Shown: in pieces, positions 1 to 12,286 of the stretch
Layout: every line of letters begins with the position of its first letter
Numbering within the stretch: position 1 is the stretch's first letter
NCBI GenBank assembly: GCA_012861695.1
Contig: JAAOOA010000033.1
Location: 9,974,325 to 10,038,324, forward strand
Length of the DNA: 64,000 nucleotides
Reading direction: 5' to 3'
DNA from: Trematomus loennbergii
Taxonomy: Eukaryota > Chordata > Actinopteri > Perciformes > Nototheniidae
Made by a program: the position numbers and the translations under genes
Notes under the pieces: generated by a model
Seen by the model: the letters and a program-made list of their open reading frames with translations, nothing else
What the model was told of the DNA's origin: nothing
Database searches by the model: none

Positions 1-1748
1 AAGGAAATTTCTCAGAGGTGCGTCCCTGAAATTGCTGCCATTCTCACATCCTCATTTTAGCACCACTTGTAAAGCCTGAATAATATGTGTGTCTGTACAA
101 ATTGCAAGGGCAGACGCTGTTGCAGGGTAATTACATAACCCTATGAACACAGTAGGGGGAACAAGGAGATAGAATAATCAGACGGATAAAGCTTCAATTA
201 TTAGAGTTCATCTAATCTAACATCTGCACCTCTCAGTTTTAGAGACGAATAAAGCATCTTCCTATCAGTGATGAAATGATTGCTCGTCTACATCATTGGG
301 GGGTTTCTTTGTTGCTTGGGTTTCCTGTCCATTACACCTTCTGTGCACTGCGCTCTTCAATCACATTGGAGTGGAACATGGCCAAATGCCAAATTGAGGA
401 TGAGTTGTTGCCAGGAAGTGGTGTTTCTTCAGTATTGTTTAAACTGTGCTTTTTTCACTCAACCGCAGAGTGATTAAAAGCTCATTGTCTCTGAACTACC
501 ATTTGCTTGTTTTAAATTATTTTCCTGATGGTTTCTGGATGGTTTGAGCAACTGCTTTATTTGACGCTTACACGTCTGGTTTTTCATATTATTACAGATT
601 GATAAAACTTAAATAACTAATACTTCTGTCTGTAGCACTTGCTGTTTGATACATCCATGGACAAATGGGATACGGGATTGATTCACAAAAGTGCCGAATT
701 AACTGCTCACAAAAACCTCTGCAGTTGCTTGGTGAATTCAAAATGTTGCTGCGTTTGCTTTTTATGTTGGAAAGAAATTGAAATGGGATCAGTAGAGCTT
801 CAACAAACATTTTTTAAATCTGCCTTATCTGTCAATAATCTTTTAAGTGTATTGACTAATTGTTCGGACTAGGACATTTCAGCCAACTTTATGGCAACGT
901 TGTCACTTTTCATTGAATCTACTAAAAACACATTATTTTTCTCAAGCACTCAAAGTAGCCCCTCCTTCTCCAGCTCCCTTCTTTTTCCAGCTTTAAAAAT
1001 AACAACACTTTTCATATACTACAATACACCACAACAAGTGAGTCATTACACTGGGAACTGATTCAGTGCACCTGTTCTTCCATTAATTCTACTTTTGTCT
1101 TAGCCTTCATAATTATGCTGAATTTGCATTTCCTTGCACATGAATCATATATGGTGGCCTTATTGTGGTAACAGCCACTGGCATTCAACATACAGGATAA
1201 CACAGGCCTTGCCCCTGTACATTGTTCTTCACACCACACCCAACCTCATTCCAAACACACACACATTTACATTTAGCCCTTTCTTCATGCATGCATAACA
1301 CCCACATTCATTGCTCAGTGACCCCTGCTACACACAAACAATGCTCACACACTGGGGACCCATTGATTCACTGGCTGGCAAGGGACCCCCCCACCTTTGG
1401 GACCACACAACACATGGACATGTCCCATTATCCTGCTGACACCTACAGGGGTTTCCGCTTGCAAACAAGACAACATGAGTTAGACAAATATAAGACAATT
1501 AGGATAACCTAAGTGTGAAAGAAGTTGTTATACAAATGAATGAGAGTTAGGAAATGAGAGAAACTGCATACGTTGAATGTGAAACAGTTCTTAAGAATAC
1601 AATATAATAAGAAAAAGCAAAGTGTATGGGTCTGGTTGTGAGTCAGAGAATGTCATTGAGGCCCACAGGGCTTAACACATTATAAAACCTGTCAGGTTAT
1701 AATAACACTGTGTTGATCTATTGTACATGGACTTTTCCCCCCTGTTAA
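1..1748. other. non-coding stretch, nothing recognised
   Basis: This is AT-rich sequence without a convincing gene. Positions about 1240-1345 are rich in A and C, with short CACA runs, and produce a spurious 96-codon frame. The small frames near 276-480 and 592-872 overlap one another on both strands and show no recognisable domain, so I regard them as chance. Confidence 0.6.
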
Positions 1749-2663
1749 GGCCCTGACACAGCAGGCAGTCACCAGAGAACTCGCCGACACCTGACACCGA
1801 CAGTTCCATCGACGAGTTCTCCTGCGTATTGGCCGTGTGTCGCACTGGAAATCACCGCAAAGACTTCAGCCGAGCACGTACGAACTGCGCATGCGTGAGT
1901 GGCAATAACTCTCCTTACCAGCAGGCGGCGGTAGTGTGTATTCATCATTCAAAATAGGCAACAACCGGAAGACAGAGAAGAAGAACAGACTGATATAAAC
2001 AAACAAATAGCATGTGCGTTCCATTTTCACTCTCGTCCATCGAAAACATGTTTTAGAATATAAAAATACATGAATGATGAAATGAGCACATAAAGTGCAG
2101 ACATACTATAAAATCACAGTTAATAGACCTACATCTGATGATCGCAGTGTTCTGGCGGGTGTGTAGTTTATTGAGTCAGCAATGTAATAATGGCCACTTC
2201 TTGCTAAATTTACGATGAGATGAAAAACCGGACTTGACCAAACAAATCACGGAGCTCTCAGCAGAGGACAGCCGGGGACGCTCCCGCCAATATCAGAGAT
2301 GTCCCTGCTATGTGTGGGAGGTAAGAGAGGACATTTAAGGGCTATGTTTGATGTCTTTAAGTATCACCTGCTGGTGTTTAGCTGCTGTCTTGTGCCTTAA
2401 ATCGTTTGTTTACGTCCCTCACTTCCGTTTCGCTTCTCATTTGCTAGCTGAACAGCTGATCAGAGTGGTTTCTTGGCCCGATAGCTTGTGTCCGACACCC
2501 GGCCGATTCAACATGTTGAATCGGCCGGGTGTCGACCGTGAAAGGCCAAATAAGGCGTGTCACGGCCAAGGGTTCGGGACACACCAAATTGACTTTGGGC
2601 GACAAGGAACCCGTTTTCGCCCAACAACGCAAGACGGCCGATATCGGCCTGGTGTGTAGGGGC
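1749..2663. mobile_element. Probable non-autonomous Harbinger-like DNA transposon
   Basis: The left end reads GGCCCTGACACAGCAGGC. The reverse complement of the right end reads GCCCCTACACACCAGGCC. These match at about 14 of 17 aligned positions, as degenerate terminal inverted repeats would. TTA/TTAA lies directly before the left end, but no clear copy of it follows the right end, so the target duplication is unproven. The interior is more GC-rich and CpG-rich than its surroundings (for example 1785-1930 and 2470-2650) and carries a 42-bp perfect palindrome at 2493-2534. The wording of both ends resembles a common teleost repeat known to me only from memory, so the superfamily is an inference. 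The overlapping frames at 2348-2726 on both strands are products of the palindrome and are not genes. Confidence 0.55.
2493..2534. repeat. 42-bp perfect palindrome
   Basis: The half CGACACCCGGCCGATTCAACA (21 bp, split here as CGACACCCGG plus CCGATTCAACA) is followed immediately by its exact reverse complement with no spacer. The next bases outside (C at 2492, A at 2535) do not pair. Looser pairing resumes further out, with TTGGCC upstream and GGCCAA downstream. It sits in the right half of the element at 1749-2663 and is probably part of that family's structure. Confidence 0.9.
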
Positions 2664-2911
2664 ACCACCAGGTCGGTACACATCAACTCTTGTCTTGAAT
2701 TTCAAAGGAAATAGAGAAAGGCACATAGCTAGGAATCCTGTGACATTTACATAGGGGAGGTGGCCATGTGATGACTGGGGATAAGGAAAGAAGTAACATT
2801 AGTGCTTTATGATCTTTCAAATAAAACAACATACGCCATATGTGATATCATTGGCATATAATGAATACAGACAATTGAATTAACACTAAATAGGTACAAA
2901 ATCTATGTTAA

Positions 2912-4041
2912 CCTGTTAAGCCCGAGAGACCCCAGTACCGGGGCACTGCCGCAACATCTTGCAGGAAACAGTGTCTGAGGGCATGTTCATTTAATAAACT
3001 ATGAATGTTTTATATCCATGTAACGGGAAGAAACTCATCTAACTGATCATTTTTTTTCAAAAGAAAACCCACAACGCTAACACTGAGCCTCTGAATTAGC
3101 AACGAGCAAAAATGCTAACACCTTACTGCACCGGAAATCCCTCACAAAACCCTGCACCGGAAATCACTCACAAAACCTTGAGGTGACACAGAATCGATGG
3201 GTACCCACATTATCACTGAATTATACGAATTTGCGACGTTATAAGCAAAAACGGACATCAAAACAGGTGACGTTAGGTAGCTAAAAATGCTAACATTTTT
3301 ACCTTGGCTCTGTAGTCTCTCCAAAGTGGTCTTCAATGGCATTAAAACGATAAAAACGCTGCTGAAGTTAATCCATAGGTTAATCCAATGTGTCCGTGTC
3401 CCTTTAAAATGATTTCTGATAATCCATAAGCAATAAAACTGCTTTTCCGTTTCCAGATGTCAAAGCTAGAGATAGGTTCACTCTGATGGAAAACTGCATG
3501 CGCGAAGCCCCCACCTTTTCTTTTCACAATGAGTGTGTGTGGGGGACTCCCCCTTCGATCTATTGGCTCTAACGGTCAGAAAGAGGTGTCAACCATCAAA
3601 ATCGAGCAAGGGAAGCCAGAGATATGGAAAATCCACCCAAATGACCCCAGAAGTGGTTTCTTTTTGCTAAATCTCTCTAAAAAGGTCAAATGTCACTTGT
3701 TTTGCATCAATCTTGATACAGGGTACTTATTATATGTTGTACTTTGGATTCCTAAAGCTTTTAGTCTACTAACCCATCATCATGGTTTTCACTATAAGTA
3801 AAAAATAATTTTTGGACGGACACTATAATTTAGTTTTTTACTATGTAAAATCTGAATTTTCTTTAAAATAAAAAACATCTATATTGATTCTGACTTTTCT
3901 ACATCCAACTCACAAGTTTATCATTACTTTGAGAAAAAAGATTATTAATTTAACCCTTTTAGAAGGGAAGATATGGTCATTTGTTCTGGGAATGTCATTT
4001 TCGAGCCTGAGACCTGAAAAACAGGCTCAGGGCTTAACAGG
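2912..4041. mobile_element. piggyBac-type non-autonomous transposon, copy 1
   Basis: The element starts CCTGTTAAGCCCGAG and ends with the inverted form CTCAGGGCTTAACAGG. It is flanked by TTAA at 2908-2911 and 4042-4045. A TTAA target with CC-starting inverted ends is the mark of the piggyBac superfamily. It is 1130 bp long and encodes no recognisable transposase. A second copy lies at 36505-37631 in the same orientation. The copies differ by small indels: this one carries a short partial repeat of the sequence around 3127-3178 and lacks a ~45-bp stretch found in copy 2 near 36755-36800. Two short minus-strand frames (3142-3342 and 3342-3527) recur in copy 2. They may be leftover coding sequence of a parent element, but I cannot match them to a domain. 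Confidence 0.85.
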
Positions 4042-4045
4042 TTAA

Positions 4046-5922
4046 TGTTCTTACAACAGCTCAGTTATACTTTTTACCTTAAAGTGTTATCCATTTCACT
4101 TGGAAGTATTCACTATACGTTTTATTCCCAAATATGGTAGACATGCCCATTTACTTAGATTAGAGATCAGGGCAGATTGACCCAATACTCCCCTCCCTTT
4201 CACGCATCTGTTCCTATGGCCAACATTTTATTAAATGGTGTTGAATACCAACAGCAATTCAATGACAGCTTTTCAGCTGCACACAATGGCTGCTGGTAAA
4301 GAGGAATGAGATGAGTAAGCGCTATTCAAGTACATGATACACGACAGTTGAGCTTGCTTGAATGACTCTAAGCATTTATTTTTATACTGAGTGCATCTCC
4401 TTCACTAGTCTTTGAAAAGTCAGAGTAAAGGTTATGTTCTTTCAAATGTATAAAGAACATTTGAAAAACACCACTCAACCCCTAGATTCCTTGAAAAGAG
4501 AAATCCATGTGATGTTTAACCTATCAGATGCTCCTCTGAAACCTGAGGTTGTCTGTTGTGGCGGTCGTCTGTTGTGGCGGTCGTCCGTGCGTGATTCTTC
4601 CTTGCGTTGGTGTACCCATAATTGTGTACCCATAATTGGCCCTGGTTCGATTGCCATCAGTCATGGTAATTGGACCAAAAGCAAGCAAAGGAATGCACAG
4701 ATCGCCCTGGAGATTTTCTCCAACAATATTGACTTGACAAATGGCTTTGGTTAGCTGCTGTGCTTGGATTGGCACAGCTAATGTGTTCAGACTCAGAGAG
4801 GTTAATCGTTTCATTCAACTCTTCCATTCAACACCATTTCAACTGGTGCACTGAATCTTGATAACTTGAGCAGCACAATTGGAGCATCTCGATGGCTCCT
4901 TTGGTAAAACCCTATAATAAACCACTTACCAACAACAGGTTCATCTCGAAATCTCCTCCCAAACACCAGCTTCATTGACCTATTTAGTCTGATATTTCCC
5001 CTTTTAAACCCACAACTTTTTTTCCCCTTTAGAGCACAGAGGAATTGAATTATGTCCTGCACTAAAGTAAAGTCCCCAAAGAGGTGGTTGTGCACATGTT
5101 TGTGTTTGCTGTTTGAAAGGCCAGGGAAACAGCTGCAGGAGCATCAGGGCAGGTGTGACAGGGAGAGCAGAGCAGAGTGGCAGAGAAAATCTGCCTAAGT
5201 GCTTTTCAACTCACGAAAAGAGATGAAAGGGGAGGCTAGAATGGGAAGTCAGTGGCTTGTAAAATGTCAATCCAGCGGAGCATGATAAAACAAACCTTTG
5301 ACACAGGTCTTACACATGGTGCAAACCTTTTAACACATTGCTTTCAATGTTCTTTCTATGCTTCTTGATGATGTTACATGTGTGTCTTACTCACACGAAT
5401 ACAGCCTGCTCCTCTTCCTGTGCACAGAAAAAGTGAAATAGATATTATCACATGAAACAGATGGAGTTTGAGGTGTGGAAGCTATTCATAATTACTCACA
5501 CCCCTGCCTTCTCTTTTTTCCAGCTCAAACAGCAGAAAAGAGCAAGAGCAAGAAACCCTCTTTAGCCTTTGTGCCGTTATAAAAGGGGATTGAGGGTTAC
5601 ATTTGCTTCTGCATTTGCATATCTTTGAATATGATCATTACGGTCAATGGCTGATACATGTGTTGATTCCTGCTGCAGAGTGGATCTTTGGTCAAAGCTT
5701 TTATTGTTCAACCATCTACTGTAATAATAGTTTTTGAAAGCTTTCCGTTCCTTCTCCCTGTTTGGTACTGGACAATCCTTGTGCTTTAAAACTGTCCAGT
5801 GACGCTTCTATTATGCAAAAAAAACAAGATAATTAACTGTCCTTAACAACTTTCCAGTTCGGCATTTACTGTAGCTTTTTTATTCTTCTAATCTTTCTGT
5901 TCTTTTTCTTTGTGCCTTTCAG
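4046..5922. other. non-coding stretch with two micro-duplications
   Basis: I see no gene here. Two neat tandem duplications lie close together: a 16-bp unit at 4551-4566 and 4567-4582, and a 14-bp unit (GTGTACCCATAATT) at 4610-4623 and 4624-4637. The frames at 4434-4814 on both strands run through these duplications and show no domain. Confidence 0.6.
4551..4637. repeat. paired short tandem duplications (16 bp x2, 14 bp x2)
   Basis: GTCTGTTGTGGCGGTC is repeated exactly at 4551-4582. GTGTACCCATAATT is repeated exactly at 4610-4637. Two independent exact duplications within 90 bp suggest replication slippage or template switching during a single repair event. Confidence 0.85.
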
Positions 5923-5974
5923 AAAGACAAAGAAGGCCCAAGAGTGATGCAAAGAAAACATTTGAAGGTGTGAG
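5923..5974 (+). CDS. candidate 52-nt internal exon, gene not recognised
   Basis: A long pyrimidine tract (TTCTTTTTCTTTGTGCCTTTCAG) ends in AG at 5921-5922, and a strong donor GTGAGT begins at 5975. The enclosed 52 nt has one open frame: the first two bases finish a codon, then sixteen codons read RQRRPKSDAKKTFEGV, and AG is left over at the end. The other two frames contain stops. The sequence is basic and hydrophilic and I do not recognise the protein. Support is only the splice-site quality and the open frame, and both can occur by chance. It could be a real small exon of a large gene whose introns fill this window, or a decoy. A phase-compatible acceptor occurs at 59358. Confidence 0.25.
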
Positions 5975-6957
5975 GTGAGTTAACGGGGCATTCATTACTT
6001 GGGACATCTTTCCCCCTCAACACAGGCTCATTCATTTAATTACAGAGGCCTCTGCACAATGAAAGAATCTGATTGTTTACGTCAGGTGATAGCATGAGGC
6101 TTAGGGGGAAATGAAATACCGCCTCCTTTCAATCAGATGTAATGGGTCATAACAGTGAAGCTCGAACGTCGCGCTGAGGTGATTTACCGCCGACATGGAT
6201 TAAAGGAACGAGGGAGATTTATTTAGACTTTATTGCACATAAATTATGCGGGCCATGTTCTAAATTGTGACACTTTCTCATTATGTCCTTCATCAGTGTT
6301 GACTTTGTGGTTGATGAGGAATATTTGTAAATGACATGTGCACATACTTGTGTCCGTGATGCAGTTATGCCTGTGAACACCTGCATGGATTGTATGTGTA
6401 TCATGAAGGTGGGGCATCAAGAGCTGTATTTTCCCATTAGCTGTCCTCCAGACAGATTAATTTGATGGACAAAAACACTTGCAAGCAGCAATAAAAGCAG
6501 AGATATTCTCTGTCCTCATTTAGATGAAATGATTACACACTTTAACTGCCCACTCCTCCATCTGCCCGGTGGATTAAATATATTTCCTTTGATTCAAAGC
6601 CAAATCAAAATCATTTTATTAAACACATAACTAAGAACAAAATTAAAATGTCTTTTTAATTTTAGGCCATTTCTGTTCATTCATCAAATTAACTGCTGTG
6701 TAGTCACATTGAGTTTCACAAGACGACATAAAGGCTGCTGGTCCAACATGCTGTAAGAACATCGCCCACAGTCTCCCAACTAATGAGAAACTTTACACTT
6801 TTCCTCTTCCTAAACTTCCAGCTCACTCAGAAGATATGTTTTTCATTGAGTGAATGCTTCTTAAAACCTGAAAGTAAATTCAATGCCATTTCAAGCATAG
6901 AATGGACAGTTTGTCCATGATTGCCCTGGTGATGACAAGTCAGGAAAGGTCAGTTGT
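5975..6957. other. non-coding stretch, nothing recognised
   Basis: AT-rich unique sequence without repeats or convincing frames. The minus-strand 61-codon frame at 6219-6404 shows no domain. Confidence 0.6.
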
Positions 6958-6965
6958 ATCTAGGG

Positions 6966-7401
6966 CAGCGGTTCCCAACCTTTTTCAACTCAGGGCCCAC
7001 TTAAGAATCTAAAAAATGTTCGCGGCTCACATTCAACCATAAACAATACGGAGGCTAAATAAAGTCCTCAGAGTACTTTTTATTTTAATTAGAAAGGAGC
7101 TGGCTATCAGTAACAAACAGACATTTGTATTCCACGGTTTAGTTGAATACTCAATTCTGATTGGTCAATTCAGAACATGTGACACATTGTTAATCCAGTA
7201 GTAAAGACCGCTGTCAAGGACTGTAATGACCGTTGCTAAGGAGGATCAAGAAAGAAAAAGGAAAGAGGTTCAAATAAAAACAAATCTTAATAATGAAATG
7301 TTTCCACACAAATCATAATGTTTTGCAAATTATTTGGCGGCCCACTTGCAATGCCTTCACGGACCACTAGGGGGCAGCTGACCACAGGTTGGGAACCGCT
7401 G
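6966..7401. mobile_element. hAT-type MITE
   Basis: The two ends share the 16-bp inverted repeat CAGCGGTTCCCAACCT. The 8-bp flanks are ATCTAGGG (6958-6965) and ATCTTGGG (7402-7409), a target duplication with one mismatch. Eight-base targets and CAG-starting ends identify the hAT superfamily. The 436-bp element encodes nothing. Its middle (about 7136-7242) contains a module that recurs at 37756-37862. Confidence 0.9.
7136..7242 (+). repeat. module shared with 37756-37862
   Basis: About 107 bp, including GAATACTC, TCTGATTGGTCAATT and GACCGCTGTCAAGGAC, matches 37756-37862 at roughly 85% by eye. Here it lies inside a hAT MITE; at 37.8 kb it forms the left arm of another element. I see no terminal repeats or target duplication bounding this copy. 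Confidence 0.75.
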
Positions 7402-7409
7402 ATCTTGGG

Positions 7410-10076
7410 AGTTCTGCGATATAGCTATTATCCCTTACGGCATTTAATCTAACAGTGTTCACTAAAGAGTGCTCCATGGTTCCATGTCTGTGGCCTTATC
7501 TTCTGCATTAATTATCAGAACAAGAATTAGCAGGCGGAAGGTGTGGTGAAGGGGAATAGCTGAGGAAAGGAGTTTGGTTTCATAGTGAGGGATCCATTGC
7601 TGGATAATTAATCTTGTGGAAGCGCTGGCAGATTGATTAGCCGAAATAGATTGCAGGTGATATGGAACCTGGTTGTTGCAATGAACCATAATGTCTGCAT
7701 TATTTAATTTAGTTCCGCTTAATGTACTGGGGCTACGGCACCTTCACGTTACCTGGCAGGGGAAATGAATTGAAGTCTCTCCCGGACTCATACATCATAG
7801 TTTGAATATGTTATTCTGTGATGGAAGTCACATTTTTTAACTTCAGAGGCAGAAGGAAGCACTTACAGTAAGAGGCTCCAGCCTGACCCTCACCCTGTGT
7901 GGAAGCAGTACTCCTCATTTTCAGAAGGTTAAACTTCACCTGGGAGCGTGCAGGACACATTATTACATTTTTCCTTTAAGTGTCTTTGGAAGTTTTAGCT
8001 CTGAAAATGTAAGTTATGTGTCATATTTTTAACAGCTCTTCAGTTTTAAAATGTCTATTGCAGGGCAGTCACTGGTTCCATTCCTTTCATTGTTCTATGA
8101 AAAAAACAATTAGCAGACTCATAACTGTGTAGTTACTATATTAGTTCAGCATACAGCAGATTAAGTGCAGATTGATTGGAAAATAATGCACTGCTTGACA
8201 TTAAAACAATATTAAAGCTAGTTATGCAACAAAGAATAACATGGACTTGATTTATCTTGTGATATAATACTCAAGTCTACAGATTTCCAAACTGTAAATG
8301 AATAGAAACCACTGGATGTACAGAATACTATTCTTTGCAAATAAAAAAAATGTGGCAAAGTAAAGGAGGAATTATGTTTTATTTTATATAATGTGAACGT
8401 ATAACCATTGGACTATTAACCCTTAGCGCATAATCCAATGAATTAAACTTGTGGATCCAACCTCACCCTTTACGCTGCGCACCTACATACTTTTACCAAA
8501 AGAGAAGGAAGCCAAACAAGAAGCCAAATCCAATCTTCACATTTTCACCTCGATAACATAAGTAAACACATGTTGTTGGAGCTGTGAATAGGAACACTGA
8601 AGTCAGTACGACACACCTACCATTCGCTTTGTAACACCAAGTCGTAAAAGATGGCCATGATTGGCCAGGGTCTGACGCTTTTCTGCCATTACTCAACAAA
8701 GTCAAAGCAATAACTCATGACTCCTTTAACAGCCTAACAAACTAAAATCTCATCTGAGCAATAGATGATCTGAAACAACTGTAAAACGAAGTAATGAAGG
8801 AAGTCTAATTTATGAGCTCGATTATACAAACGGATGGACATAAAGTGTAACCCGCTTTCTGAAATCACCACTTAACTGTGTTAATTAGATGCAATGAATG
8901 CAGTCAAGTGGTAAATGATGAAAACCAACTGTAACCAATTAAAATGATCATACATCAGGCACACCAGTATAGATACGGTGTGAGTTTCCATGCTACTGAT
9001 CTCTCCCAGGAGTCCCCATCCGATGGCCTGGGACTTAGTCTTACTATAGTCTTCTGAAGCTTTTTCTTTTCCATACACACTCACACATACATGCACATAC
9101 CATCCCTTCTGCCTCCTCTCCCCTGAGTTTATCCGAGCTTGATGATCCCATGTTTTACAGCCTCTCCACTAAGCAAGGCCATAATGATCTTATATTTAAT
9201 ATTATCTTCCAGATCAATACAATGTTTTCATGGCCATGGCCCAGTTAGTCCTGATATGAGGCTATACCTCCAATCTGGTGAGATACAGAACCCCAGTAGA
9301 TGATGCATCTCCCTGTGGTACATTCTGCTTGTCAGGGGGACGGCGATGTCACTGCAATGTCATTGCTTGTTATTGCCACTTAGTAGGTTTAGAGTATAAT
9401 AGGCTGCTTTGCTTTCCATGGTCAATCTCTATTGTTATCCAGAAGAATGATGAGTGCTGATCAAGCCGCTGTGACTCAGAGATTAGGCTTTTAACACTTG
9501 ATCCGATTAATCATCATCAAACAGAGGGAAATGTGACTTTTCATTTTAGTGTTCAGGCTCAGTGTAACCGCTGTACATTAAACATGTTAAACTGTTTTTT
9601 GGTGACTTTCAATTCTCTGTTTTATTCATTTCATCAACATTTCATTTTAAACCTTTCAACTTTAAGGTTTGATTGCACTTTGCTCAGGTTAATCAGTCAT
9701 TTTGGTTGCAGCATCAGAATTGACTGAAGTTCCCACAATATATTCACCCCACATCTCCAATGAATCCCCTCGGTTGGGGACCCAGTGGTCAAACCTTTCT
9801 GAGGACATATCGAGCACATTATTGATTTTTAGCACTTCACTTCATCTTCATCAAATAGCAGTGAGACCTGAGTGTTCCAAACAGACAGCTCTGCCCATCC
9901 CCCCATTTATTCTCCCTCTCTCCCCCTCCTCTCTCTCTCTCCCTATCGTCCCTCTGCTCCCTCCATCCAATCCCTCGTTCCAACCTCCATCACACCCTCT
10001 TGTGTGAATGCTATAGCCGATACTCAGGGGAGGGTATCGACGTGAACAACAATGTTTCGACTTCATTGTGCTCTTG
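7410..10076. other. non-coding stretch, nothing recognised
   Basis: Unique AT-rich sequence. A pyrimidine-rich tract (CCCTCTCTCCCCCTCC-like) lies at about 9893-9990 and causes the proline/serine/leucine-rich frame there. No gene or mobile element recognised. Confidence 0.6.
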
Positions 10077-10189
<113 letters not shown>

Positions 10190-10459
10190 CTCTCTATATA
10201 CCACAAACTGCAGCCAGCTAGAGGTCAACAAACAAACAAACAAACAAAAATAAAAGTGCAGGCTCCACTCACAAAAAAACATTCCTTTCCAGTCTTTATT
10301 TTAAAACAATCTGTAAACAAACGTTTATTCACGCCAATCTAAATAATACATACGCAACATGATCAGAAACACAGCACAGTTAGTGTAAGAGAATAGCAGT
10401 TCTTGGTAGATGTTGTTATTAGTTGTGAGGTATGCTGTTTTATTGGCTACAACTGAGAC

Positions 10460-10882
10460 CAGAGGTCGCGTTAAGCGAATATTTTCCGTCTATGAAGTTT
10501 TCTTTTTTTAACAATGACGGAAAAATCTGAAAGCAGTCCGTTATTTTGACAGATTAGAACAAACTCGGAACAGCGCCAAAGTTTCCCCGCAGCGAGGCTC
10601 CGGTGTTATGCATGCCCGCCAAAAAGGCAAAGATACCGTTTCCAAACCTAACTTTGCCGTACAAATCATTGAAATGTCTGTGAGTTTTGGCTTTACGCTG
10701 TGCACGCTCCCGTGAGGTGCAGTGGGCATGCATAACATGGTACTAACAGTTCACCAGCGTGCACCCCCCCCCCCCTCGTCAGAGTTGTGTAAAGGCCGAC
10801 GGGTAGTACTGGATTTTGACGGAAATGTTACGATCCTGTCCGTCATAATGACGGGCAGCGAAAAAGTCGAGCACAACCTCTG
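10460..10882. mobile_element. hAT-type MITE
   Basis: The ends read CAGAGGTCGCG and, as reverse complement of the right end, CAGAGGTTGTG. They are flanked by a perfect 8-bp target duplication ACTGAGAC at 10452-10459 and 10883-10890. The 423-bp interior contains a C13-like homopolymer near 10765 and several copies of a CCGTC/GACGG motif on both sides, as is common in subterminal regions. No transposase is encoded, so it must have moved with enzyme supplied elsewhere. Confidence 0.9.
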
Positions 10883-10890
10883 ACTGAGAC

Positions 10891-12228
10891 ATAGGTGATT
10901 TACAAGCAACATTACTTTGAAAAGCACTGGAAGGCTCCCAAAACATGGATCATTTAGGGAACAGACCAACAAAAACTAAATAAAAGATAAAAAAATGTGC
11001 AAGCTGAAGGCACGCTGAACAGTGTACAAGCATCATAGTCATCCTAAAATAATGTTTGTTCACTTCCCCAGTGGAGTCACAACAAAGGAACTGCCTGCTG
11101 ATATTTGTATCTTGCACAAACAAGGACATACTGTAAGGGAAATGTGAGATGGTGCAACAGATACCAACAGTACCATCATACTGGATTTATGCTCACCTTT
11201 GTCTTTCAAACAGCAGCATTTGGAAGTGTCTGACAAATAAGTTGTGGTTGAACTTTCGGTCGGATGTTCCCTTAGAGATTTATTTAGAATTGTTCCATCC
11301 AAGGCCAAGAAGCTTTTCCCTTGTTGGTAATTGAAAGATAAATTAGGAAGTGCTAGAATGGATAGTGTCAACAAGGTTTCCAAGTTTAAGAGCCAAAAGG
11401 TTCAGATGGATCTGGCAACATAAGGTGAATGAGTCAGTCGTTCCCTAAAGTGACACAATCTTCATCATTAAGTTCACTTTGGACTTGAATAAAATGAACA
11501 TTTCAAATGACAAAGTGAGAGAAGCAGACTTCATACAAGGGAGCTGGCAAACTATTGATTTGAATAATTACGTGCCCACATACAGCTCATGTACATGTCA
11601 CATCTAATGTCTAGATCATTTCAGGGTCGCAGGACTAATGTAAAGGAGCTTATATGAATGAAGTCAGAGACGCAGGTATTTTTAGCAGAAAGACAAAATG
11701 TCAGGGGTTTGGACTTACGTTAATGTGGTGGAAAGATACAGCATTAATGGGATGCACATCTTGTTCTCCTTCATTTAGATGTCTAAGCAGACAGTTTGTT
11801 GCCCATTAGAACCGATTTAGCTGATAGCATTTCAGGGCTCTTTTGCCACTATTTGTACACTTAGTTTAACTCTCTACTGCTTACAATCTTATGCCAAATA
11901 CAATCTAACGTGTGCTTTCTTGAATCTTACAAGCTTTTTAAAGGCTTCTTTTTGGCTTGTGTTGAATTGTGGTTTGTTGTGAGATTTTACCAGTTTCACA
12001 GTGTTAATAAGTTATAAATGAGCTTTTTACCCCATCCTGGGATTTGGAGCTGATTTTCAGGGCTCTAGTAAAGGTCGCATTTGATCCCCTGGAGTTAAGT
12101 CTGATAGGTTTGCCTCAATCAATACAAACCAATCTGAAAAATGAATCACCGGGTTCTGGCAAAAACCAGCACCAGAATTGAAAGGATTTTGAAGTGGGAG
12201 TTGGCCAGAATTGGGATATTATACATAA
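10891..12228. other. non-coding stretch, nothing recognised
   Basis: Unique AT-rich sequence. The opposing frames at 11060-11383 (minus) and 11149-11334 (plus) overlap and show no domain. Confidence 0.55.
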
Positions 12229-12236
12229 ATATATAT

Positions 12237-12270
<34 letters not shown>

Positions 12271-12286
12271 ATATATATATATATAT
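12229..12286. repeat. (TA)n microsatellite
   Basis: About 58 bp of AT dinucleotide repeat, broken by GA and CT interruptions. It is self-complementary and able to form a cruciform. Confidence 0.95.

Noticed and set aside
2348..2726. Four overlapping frames on both strands
   Set aside because: They run through the palindrome of a mobile element, which keeps several frames open at once.
4641..4655. tRNA B-box-like word GGTTCGATTGCC, possible SINE
   Set aside because: No A-box, no cloverleaf and no tail; a single short match is not enough.
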